Assembly (NCBI RefSeq): GCF_042945595.1
Contig: NZ_CP168493.1
Coordinates: 2,914,001 to 2,978,000 of the forward strand
From: Psychrobacillus sp042945595
Lineage (GTDB): Bacteria > Bacillota > Bacilli > Bacillales_A > Planococcaceae
DNA: 64,000 nt
Direction: 5' to 3'
The position numbers and the translations under genes were made by a program. Shown here one piece after another: positions 50,591 to 56,851 of this stretch. Numbering within the stretch: the stretch's first letter is position 1; each line of letters starts with the position of its first letter. Under the pieces are notes generated by a model. The model was not told the DNA's origin, searched no databases, and saw only the letters and a list, made by a program, of their open reading frames with translations.

Positions 50591-50758
50591 CTATGTATTA
50601 AAACTGCTGTAAAGTGTTTTCAAGATATAACCGTTCTCCCAGGTACCTAATAGTATAAAACGGTCATCGTTGCTAAATTCAGCAAAACAAGCATATGGAA
50701 TTTTTTCAACCCTAATGGTTTCTTAGTTATCGAATCGTAAGATTAATACGGCATCCAA
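50591..50758 (-). pseudogene. decayed gene fragment
   Basis: The minus strand reads DAVLILRFDN, then a TAA (50723-50725), then ETIRVEKIPYACFAEFSNDD and RFILLGTWENGYILKTLYSS before a stop at 50591. The protein-like composition and the internal stop suggest the tail of a cargo gene that lost its front. No family recognised. Confidence 0.4.
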
Positions 50759-50823
50759 TATACCTTAGGTATTCGCTCCATGCGTAAAACCATAGAAGAA
50801 ACACGTGGTGCTGGTGATTTTAC

Positions 50824-50862
50824 AAAAAAACTAACGGAACCAGTATTGCCTGATTCCGTTAG
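50824..50862 (-). terminator. Strong terminator downstream of peptidase E
   Basis: Minus strand: CTAACGGAA / TTCCGTTAG outer stem with inner CAG/CTG, then seven T residues. It stands about 250 bp beyond the peptidase E stop; the gap 50863-51113 holds no gene I can support. Confidence 0.88.
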
Positions 50863-51113
50863 GCATATCTTTCTACTTTTTAAACCTTAAATTAGGGGCA
50901 CACCAGTTTAACGTGCTACTTTGCTTTTACCTTGAATTAGAACACTTCTATTGTTCCCCCATACCATTAAGATTCTTTGACCCAAAGTTATAAAGCAATA
51001 CCTGCACTTCATCTGTTGACGTTGGTTGAAGTGAAAACCCAGTCAAGTGAAATCACATTTTCATCACAAGAATCTCGCCTACGTTTTTTGATATGTTTAG
51101 CGGCGGAGTAATA

Positions 51114-51776
51114 TCAGGGAGAAAACAGTTTCCAATTCCCTTCGGATACAACTTCGACCTCTCCATCGATCACTTTGATGGCGGTTTGATCATCAATTGC
51201 ATACGCCGGCCCCTGCATCCCGGCGGCCCATTTCTCTGCATCAGCCATCGTGTTATACGGTAGCATCCCCAGGTGCGGAAACATTGCAAAATCGACCAGT
51301 CCCAGCGTTTCATCACCACCGTTGGGTGGAGTCCATCCAACGAAGAATTCCCCGATGTTAGGTGCCATCACCATGCTCCCAGCACTCATTCCCACATAGA
51401 CTGCGTTCAGCGACGGAAAGAGGTCTTTCAGCCCGGATTGGAGCATCCAGTGGCACAGGTAGAGGGCGTCGCCGCCAGACACCAGCAGGACGTCCGTCTC
51501 CCGAACTAGTGGCACCCAGCGGTCTTCGTCGATGCTTGGCAGCGCTGTGAGCTCTAGTACGCCGACGGACTTCCAACCCAGGTCTACCATGGGATTATCG
51601 GAATTCCCGCTGATGAACTGCCAGGTTTTGACCCCTGGGCCGACCCAGGGGTGTCCATACATCGCGGTGGGGATGCACAGGGCGTTGGAGTCGGCGATTG
51701 GCTTGCCCAGCATGTCAACCAACGCGTCAAGTATGCTTTTGTTATTGACGCCTGCAGATGTAAGCAGAAATTTCAT
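51114..51776 (-). CDS. pepE: peptidase E (alpha-aspartyl dipeptidase) family protein
   Basis: About 220 residues from the ATG at 51776 (GGGAGG upstream). The nucleophile Ser lies in AVYVGMSAGSMVMAPNIGEF, a class I amidotransferase-like elbow typical of family S51. VLLVSGGDALYLCHWML and the C-terminal GPAYAIDDQTAIKV also fit. S51 enzymes cleave Asp-X dipeptides. The coding DNA is far richer in G+C than its neighbours, giving long spurious frames on both strands, which marks recent transfer from a higher-GC donor. It has no attC-like element of its own. Confidence 0.85.
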   Translation of the reverse strand: MKFLLTSAGVNNKSILDALVDMLGKPIADSNALCIPTAMYGHPWVGPGVKTWQFISGNSDNPMVDLGWKSVGVLELTALPSIDEDRWVPLVRETDVLLVSGGDALYLCHWMLQSGLKDLFPSLNAVYVGMSAGSMVMAPNIGEFFVGWTPPNGGDETLGLVDFAMFPHLGMLPYNTMADAEKWAAGMQGPAYAIDDQTAIKVIDGEVEVVSEGNWKLFSP

Positions 51777-52053
51777 AATCTTCAACCTCCCCAATATTTA
51801 ATAATGTTTGATAAATGATGATTGATAATCGACTTTCACCTCTACCCGAATCATAATACTTTTAAATTTATCCTCTAAAAAATTTTAGATGGTTTTATAT
51901 AAAATTCTACACTTTCAATCAAAAATCCTTTTTATATTAACCTCCCTCTATAAACATTGAGATATCAACGGTTTTCATCACTTCGTGATTAAAGAAAAAT
52001 ATTTTTCTCTCCTCTGATAAACAGAGTCTTGAATTTATAGATTTTATTACCAA
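51777..52053. other. Gene-less gap upstream of peptidase E
   Basis: About 277 bp of AT-rich DNA between the peptidase E start and the IS element. I see no gene or clear attC-like arm here, although the lost half of element 21 would be expected on this side. Confidence 0.5.
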
Positions 52054-52099
52054 GTTGAGCGTACGCTTCGCTAAAACTAATGGAAATCATTAGCTTTTT

Positions 52100-52310
52100 T
52101 ATCCACTATTGTGATGCACAATGGATCTCTGCGAAACTTATGACGACGTACCCTCCCATGTCTCTTAGCGTCAGTGCGCTTACATTCCTTCGTTCGGTCT
52201 ATTCATAAGGCAGAGGCCAGCTAAGCTGCCCCGGGGACTCATAGTCTTAGTGTTAGTTATAGTGCCGGCTTCTCCGTGTCATCCTTTAATAGGTCGCTGA
52301 TCGGAAATGC
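52100..52310 (-). ncRNA. Candidate bridge-RNA region of the IS110-family element
   Basis: Non-coding DNA downstream of the transposase has hairpin potential (ATTGTG-ATG-CACAAT at 52108-52122; GAGGCCAGCTAAGCTGCC near 52215) and higher GC than its surroundings. IS110-family elements encode a bridge RNA in a long non-coding end; in the IS1111 group it lies downstream of the gene. Structure not verified. Confidence 0.35.
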
Positions 52311-53588
52311 TTACGCTGCCTCTCCGAGACAGTAAAGATCTTTCATCATAGCTTTCTCGTTAAAATAAACTTTCTTTTTACAAATTCCATGTAATACTTT
52401 TAGTAATTTACCACAAAGCACTACCATCGATTGCTTGCCCCGTAAGGGATTTTGTTTCCGTGTTGTGTAGTATTCATGTAAGTGTTTAAACGCTTGATTG
52501 TGACGAATAAGTGGAACTATTACTTTAAAAAGAATGTACCTAAGTTTCTTTCTTCCTCTTTTGGAGATATGTTTTTGCCCCTTATGTTGTCCAGAAGAGT
52601 TTTCACGTATTGTTAATCCCGCTAGTTTGATGAGTTGGCGTGGATTCTCATAAAGTGAAAAGCTTCCTACTTCTGAAAGTAAGTCTACAATCGTCGCATC
52701 TCCTAAACCTGGAACAGATGCGAGCACGTCATAATCATTCGTTGTTTTAGCCATTTCAGCTAATCGATTATTTACTTCTTCAATTTCTGTCTCTAATAAG
52801 CGATATTGACGTAGGAGTGTGGCGATTTCATGTTTGGCCATCTGTGCTCCTTCAGTCAGTCCGATTGAGTTTGTCGCAGCTTCGATTAGTAGTTTGGCTT
52901 TCGGTAACTGTGGAGCTTTCATCCCCCCTACCTGACGGTAGAGAAAGACAAGTTCTTCCGCTGTTTTTCCTTGAAGTTCCTGAGGCATTGGCGTTTTTTC
53001 TAGTGCTGCAAGTGCCATCTTTCCGAAAGTAGGAAAGACTCGAGTAAATTCAGGGAAATAGCGATCGAGCCAACGTCTGATTCGATTTTTAATACTAGCT
53101 AAATCCTCTGTTAACTTGGAACGAAGGGTAGATCCGATGCGCAGTTCAGCTTCTATCTCTTTTAATAAACGCGGATAGCTAAAGCGACCGTCTTTCATTA
53201 AACGAGCGATGACTAACGCATCTTTTTTATCGTTCTTCGTCTGTAGATTATCATCCAGTTCTTTCGAACGTTTGACGTGCATTGGATTTACCATGACGAG
53301 TGGAATGCCGTATTGATCTAAAAAATAAGCTAAGTTCATCCAGTAGTGACCTGTCGGTTCAATACCGACGATGACTTCCATTTTCTGTGTTTCCAGCATC
53401 GTTTGTCGAATCTTTTTATACAAACTTTCGAATCCTTCTTTTGATTGATGTACCGCAAAGGCCTTTTCTATCACTCGTCCTCGTTCATCGACAAAGCAGG
53501 CGTAATGCACGCACTTCGCTATGTCTATGCCAACGACGAGTGTATTTTCAGTCAATTGATTAATTTTGTTATTCATTTTAGAATGCAT
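52311..53588 (-). CDS. IS110-family transposase (DEDD recombinase)
   Basis: 425 residues. The N-terminal RuvC-like DEDD domain shows LVVGIDIAKCVHYACFVDER, VIVGIEPTGHYWMNLAYFLD and KNDKKDALVIARLMKDGRF. The C-terminal Transposase_20 domain has LASVPGLGDATIVDLLSEVG and LAGLTIRENSSGQHKGQK with the catalytic serine region. It moves the element using a bridge RNA. GGAGG precedes the ATG at 53588. Length and motifs indicate an intact gene. Confidence 0.93.
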   Translation of the reverse strand: MHSKMNNKINQLTENTLVVGIDIAKCVHYACFVDERGRVIEKAFAVHQSKEGFESLYKKIRQTMLETQKMEVIVGIEPTGHYWMNLAYFLDQYGIPLVMVNPMHVKRSKELDDNLQTKNDKKDALVIARLMKDGRFSYPRLLKEIEAELRIGSTLRSKLTEDLASIKNRIRRWLDRYFPEFTRVFPTFGKMALAALEKTPMPQELQGKTAEELVFLYRQVGGMKAPQLPKAKLLIEAATNSIGLTEGAQMAKHEIATLLRQYRLLETEIEEVNNRLAEMAKTTNDYDVLASVPGLGDATIVDLLSEVGSFSLYENPRQLIKLAGLTIRENSSGQHKGQKHISKRGRKKLRYILFKVIVPLIRHNQAFKHLHEYYTTRKQNPLRGKQSMVVLCGKLLKVLHGICKKKVYFNEKAMMKDLYCLGEAA

Positions 53589-53694
53589 TTAGGAGTCCTC
53601 CTTATAGATGATGGGTCAATGGTCGTTGACACTCAGCATCATACTAGAGGGCTCTTTTTTCTGCAAGACCCCGAACATCTTTCAAACAGGAATG

Positions 53695-53754
53695 CTGCCC
53701 CGTTAGTAAAAAAAGCTCTACTCCTTATTGAAGTAAAGCACCCTTTAGTTGAAG
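53695..53754 (-). repeat. attC-like element 21 (cut by the IS element)
   Basis: Starts abruptly at CTGCCCCGTTAG, then hairpin GCTCTACTCC/GAAGTAAAGC and proximal arm ACCCTTTAGTTGAAG. Compared with element 22 (TTGAACTAAACTGCCCCGTTAG) the first ten bases are replaced by IS sequence. Confidence 0.85.
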
Positions 53755-53807
53755 TTAAGAGACAGATTTAAAATGTTAATAAATTGACTATATATGTACA
53801 TTTTTAT

Positions 53808-54185
53808 TCAGTTAAAACCTGTGACGTTATCAAAAGGCATAGTTTGTCCATTAACTAGAACAAGAATTGAGTCATATTCTGCCTTACCACGAGTCAGTTT
53901 ATATACGTACTGTTTTAGCTCATTATTTTCTTGATTTGCATTATCTAACTTTATGTTTAATATGTTATCTTTCACTTCAAGTTCGGCTGTAACTGTCCCT
54001 TTAGATTGAAAAAGAATATACGCATTATTTTCACCCTCATTAATTAGTTGCAGTGTGTAATCAGAGTTAATCCCTTCTTGCACCTTATTAGGGACACTTT
54101 GAATTTCACTAATACTCAATTCTGATGAATTACAACCCGCTAAAACCAATGTTAAAAATAGCGTTAAACAAAATAGTTTTTTCAA
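53808..54185 (-). CDS. lipoprotein, unknown function (array cargo)
   Basis: 125 residues from a TTG start at 54185 (GGGAG upstream). Signal sequence KKLFCLTLFLTLVLAGC with lipobox LAGC. The mature part is a small beta-domain (NAYILFQSKGTVTAELEVKD; YVYKLTRGKAEYDSILVLVN). No family recognised. One of four small lipoproteins carried by the array. Confidence 0.7.
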   Translation of the reverse strand: MKKLFCLTLFLTLVLAGCNSSELSISEIQSVPNKVQEGINSDYTLQLINEGENNAYILFQSKGTVTAELEVKDNILNIKLDNANQENNELKQYVYKLTRGKAEYDSILVLVNGQTMPFDNVTGFN

Positions 54186-54343
54186 TTTAATTTTCTCCCG
54201 TCTTTTTTGTGGTCATAAGTTATTATTCAACAAGTTTATTAAAAAACCTTTCCAAAGAGTCTTTTGGCAATTTTCATTGCACACTAAAACTGTCGAGTTC
54301 CGTTTCCAAAATCGTATCTGGGAGCTTTTCTTTACATACTCCT

Positions 54344-54418
54344 TGTTGAACTAAACTGCCCCGTTAGTAAAAAAGGCTCTACTCCTTATTGAAGTAAAGC
54401 ACCCGTTAGTTCAATAAG
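54344..54418 (-). repeat. attC-like element 22
   Basis: Distal arm TTGAACTAAACTGCCCCGTTAG, hairpin GGCTCTACTCC/GAAGTAAAGC, proximal arm ACCCGTTAGTTCAATAAG; 28 nt from the next stop codon. Confidence 0.87.
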
Positions 54419-54446
54419 AAAATTCTATTTTAATACCTTTCAATAT

Positions 54447-54830
54447 TTATTGAAGCATTAGAAGGAGTAAGATATTTCTTATCCCTACGGAAAAATTAGA
54501 TTGTTGACGATTTATTTCTGCATAATTAACAACTTTATTGTCATTAAGGAAAACCAATAAATAGATATCATCTCTCATAACTATATTGCTTGGGTCTTTA
54601 AAATCAACACCTAATTGTTCCTCTAGGCTTTCTTGCGTTGTATAAGGTGCAAATAGAAAAGCTTTATCCCAGTCGAAATTTGTTAAAGAGTTAATGTTTA
54701 TTTCACTTATATTTTTGTCTTCTACAATGGAATAAATGGATTCTTCTAATTCCGTATTCTGTTGAACACTACTTTGGCTACAACCTACTAAAAGTAGTAA
54801 AGAAAAAATAATAACATTAATTCCCTTCAA
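54447..54830 (-). CDS. lipoprotein, unknown function (array cargo)
   Basis: 127 residues from a TTG start at 54830 (AGGAG upstream). Signal sequence GINVIIFSLLLLVGC with Cys about 17. The mature part includes FDWDKAFLFAPYTTQESLEE and YLLVFLNDNKVVNYAEINRQ, a pattern seen in small lipoproteins and response-type proteins of Bacilli (DWD...F.PY), but unnamed. Flanked by attC-like elements. Confidence 0.72.
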   Translation of the reverse strand: MKGINVIIFSLLLLVGCSQSSVQQNTELEESIYSIVEDKNISEININSLTNFDWDKAFLFAPYTTQESLEEQLGVDFKDPSNIVMRDDIYLLVFLNDNKVVNYAEINRQQSNFSVGIRNILLLLMLQ

Positions 54831-54888
54831 ATTATCACTCCTTCATCTTTATAACGAAAAAATAATGTGATAGTTTCAAGCTCGTAGT

Positions 54889-54963
54889 TCTTAAACTAAC
54901 CTGCTGCGTTAGTAAAAAAGGCTTTACTCCTTCTTGAAGTAAAGCACCCGTTAGTTGAACAAT
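54889..54963 (-). repeat. attC-like element 23
   Basis: Distal arm TTAAACTAACCTGCTGCGTTAG, hairpin GGCTTTACTCC/GAAGTAAAGC, proximal arm ACCCGTTAGTTGAACAA; 10 nt from the next stop codon. Confidence 0.87.
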
Positions 54964-54973
54964 AAATGCAAAT

Positions 54974-55384
54974 TCAATAAATTTTCATATCATCAATCTT
55001 TTGACATATATCTTTAGCTCTTTTAGACCTAAGAAACTCATCTATACACCAAAACAGACTTGAAGATAAAAGAGCGGCAATAAAAAAAAAGCTATTTAAA
55101 CTCCTTTCCGTTTCTAAGAATGGGATTAAAACGAACAGAGCGGCAAGGAACAAATGAATGAATAATGCCAAACTTCCTCTAAGCAATCCGCTTATTTTTT
55201 TTGTAACGAAATCAGAGAGAATAGATGATGGTACTCCATAAATCAAAAGAATGGGTAATAGATACACACCTATTAAGATGACAAAACCAGACTGTTCTAC
55301 GAGGAAATAGATGAACATAACCAACAAACAAGCCATTACCGCTGAAACAAGCTTTCTAATAATTATATAACTCACCCCAATCAA
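54974..55384 (-). CDS. four-helix membrane protein, UPF0715-like (array cargo)
   Basis: 136 residues, TTG start at 55384 (GGAG 9 nt upstream). Four hydrophobic helices; the segment VYLLPILLIYGVPSSILSDF resembles the UPF0715 family of Bacillus membrane proteins. Function unknown. attC-like elements on both sides. Confidence 0.68.
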   Translation of the reverse strand: MIGVSYIIIRKLVSAVMACLLVMFIYFLVEQSGFVILIGVYLLPILLIYGVPSSILSDFVTKKISGLLRGSLALFIHLFLAALFVLIPFLETERSLNSFFFIAALLSSSLFWCIDEFLRSKRAKDICQKIDDMKIY

Positions 55385-55441
55385 AATAATCTTCTCCTGA
55401 ATATACTTATTGGTTATTTCACCAGTCGTCTTCAGAACTCC

Positions 55442-55531
55442 TTCTTGAACTAAACTGCTTCTTTACTTCAATAAGTTCTAAAGAAAAAGCGTCAATCCTT
55501 CTTGGATTAACGCACTCCGTTTGTTGAATAG
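55442..55531 (-). repeat. attC-like element 24 (full, variant middle)
   Basis: Distal dyad GAACTAAACTGCTTCTTTACTTC, central hairpin GCGTCAATCC/GGATTAACGC, proximal arm ACTCCGTTTGTTGAATAG; 38 nt from the next stop codon. Confidence 0.82.
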
Positions 55532-55569
55532 TAACATCAACTAACTTAATTCATTTACAATTCACTTTA

Positions 55570-56136
55570 TCATTTTATTATCTTAAAATTATCTAGAGGT
55601 AAAAATACAATTCTTGCGGTACCTAATATTTTATCCTTCGAAACAAATCCAACATTAGGGTCTCGGCTATCTTTGCTATAAAGACGATTGTCTCCTAGTA
55701 CAAAAAAGTAACCATCTGGTACAACTATTTCACCTAGACACTCTTCTAACGTAAAATCTCCAGTAAGTTTACCATTGTCTATCAAAGCTTTTTTATATTC
55801 CTCTAAGTAGGGTTCTTCGTACCTCTCACCGTTAATAAAAAGTTCATCATTTTGATAGGCTATGTGGTCACCAGGAATACCAATAATACGTTTGATATAA
55901 CTAGTATCTTCTTTTGCTTCAAATACAATCACATCAAATCTTTCATACTCCATCAATTTTGGTCCGATTTTATCCACTACTACTCTGTCACCACTTTCAA
56001 ATGTGGGCATCATAGAAGCACCGTCAACTACAATAGGTGTAAATAGGAAAAATCGAATACCACATGCAAATAAAATAGCAATTCCTATTGCTTTTGCCCA
56101 TTCCAATAATTCATTTTTTTCTTTTGCTTTTTTCAC
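55570..56136 (-). CDS. type I signal peptidase (array cargo)
   Basis: About 188 residues starting at GTG 56136 (VKKAKEKNELLEW), with GAGGTG 6 nt upstream. One N-terminal membrane helix, then catalytic Ser41 in VVDGASMMPTFESGDRVVVD and Lys82 in DTSYIKRIIGIPGDH. The C-terminal GDNRLYSKDSRDPNVGFV is the conserved box E. It cleaves signal peptides on the outer face of the membrane, and its presence fits the many secreted products of this array. Probably a paralogue of a housekeeping enzyme elsewhere. Confidence 0.92.
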   Translation of the reverse strand: MKKAKEKNELLEWAKAIGIAILFACGIRFFLFTPIVVDGASMMPTFESGDRVVVDKIGPKLMEYERFDVIVFEAKEDTSYIKRIIGIPGDHIAYQNDELFINGERYEEPYLEEYKKALIDNGKLTGDFTLEECLGEIVVPDGYFFVLGDNRLYSKDSRDPNVGFVSKDKILGTARIVFLPLDNFKIIK

Positions 56137-56230
56137 GTTCAACACCTCTTTCTCTTTTAAACACTTAGCATTTACTTGAATAACCCATTAAATTAACTTA
56201 TTCGACCTCCCTTTAATAATACCTGCTAGT

Positions 56231-56320
56231 TAAACAACTAACCTGCTGCTTTAGTTGAATAACAATGAAGACTGTCTCTGACTAGCCTTGTTCTGCAAAC
56301 GCACCCGTTAGTTTAATAAG
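56231..56320 (-). repeat. attC-like element 25 (full two-arm copy)
   Basis: Distal dyad AACTAACCTGCTGCTTTAGTT, central hairpin AAGACTGTCTCTGACTAGCCTT, proximal arm CTGCAAACGCACCCGTTAG. Its middle matches element 17. Confidence 0.87.
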
Positions 56321-56355
56321 GTAAGTTTTTTACATCTGGAGCTTAAAAGAAACCT

Positions 56356-56676
56356 TTAGAAATAACTTCTGTAATGACAAATCGTTGCTGCAATTATTAT
56401 GATGGTGTATGCCAAAGATGTGTAGAGAGCAATATTGGGTGAAAACTTAAACTTCTCATTTTCCATTCTAATACCTGTGGAACCTTGAATGGACATATGC
56501 AAGCGTCGAGAACCAAAACCACCCTTAGAAGTAGAAAACCAAATACAAACGGTAACTGCAATTCCAATGAAAAACGAATAGTCAAAGAATTTTGTATGTG
56601 TGAAATATGTTATACCGAAACTCAAACCTAATAAAACTAATAATGTTATAAAGATGGTTATTAATCTTCGTTTCAT
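56356..56676 (-). CDS. three-helix membrane protein (array cargo)
   Basis: 106 residues with hydrophobic helices near 6-25, 31-48 and 83-102 and a polar loop (SKGGFGSRRLHMSIQGSTGI) between the second and third. GGGGG upstream of the ATG. It recalls DUF3899-like small membrane proteins of Bacilli but cannot be assigned. Flanked by attC-like elements. Confidence 0.66.
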   Translation of the reverse strand: MKRRLITIFITLLVLLGLSFGITYFTHTKFFDYSFFIGIAVTVCIWFSTSKGGFGSRRLHMSIQGSTGIRMENEKFKFSPNIALYTSLAYTIIIIAATICHYRSYF

Positions 56677-56765
56677 ATTGTTTTATCCCCCTTTTTTTGC
56701 ATCTAAACATATTAATAAATATACGATTAAATAAATACTAAGTTTCAAAAATGTATCGTTCTTTT

Positions 56766-56840
56766 TGTTCAACTAACCTGCTGCGTTAGTTCAATAAGCA
56801 AAAAGGCTTTACTCCTTCTTGAAGTAAAGCACCCGTTCCT
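56766..56840 (-). repeat. attC-like element 26
   Basis: Complete distal dyad AACTAAC-CTGCTGC-GTTAGTT, hairpin GGCTTTACTCC/GAAGTAAAGC, proximal arm shortened to ACCCGTTCCTTATT; 11 nt from the PBP stop. Confidence 0.85.
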
Positions 56841-56851
56841 TATTAGAAGAG

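Larger units (their letters stand above)
52054..53694 (-). mobile_element. IS110/IS1111-family insertion sequence
   Basis: Contains one DEDD transposase gene (52311-53588) with about 105 bp upstream and 200-250 bp of structured, higher-GC non-coding DNA downstream. The upstream end is fixed by attC-like element 21, which resumes at CTGCCCCGTTAG (53695) while its usual TTGAACTAAA start is missing. The other end is not exact; about 52054 is an estimate. No long terminal inverted repeats are seen, which is normal for this family. Confidence 0.7.

Noticed and set aside
51273..51801. Several plus- and minus-strand frames over peptidase E
   Set aside because: Spurious frames caused by the high GC of the pepE coding DNA; no family motifs.
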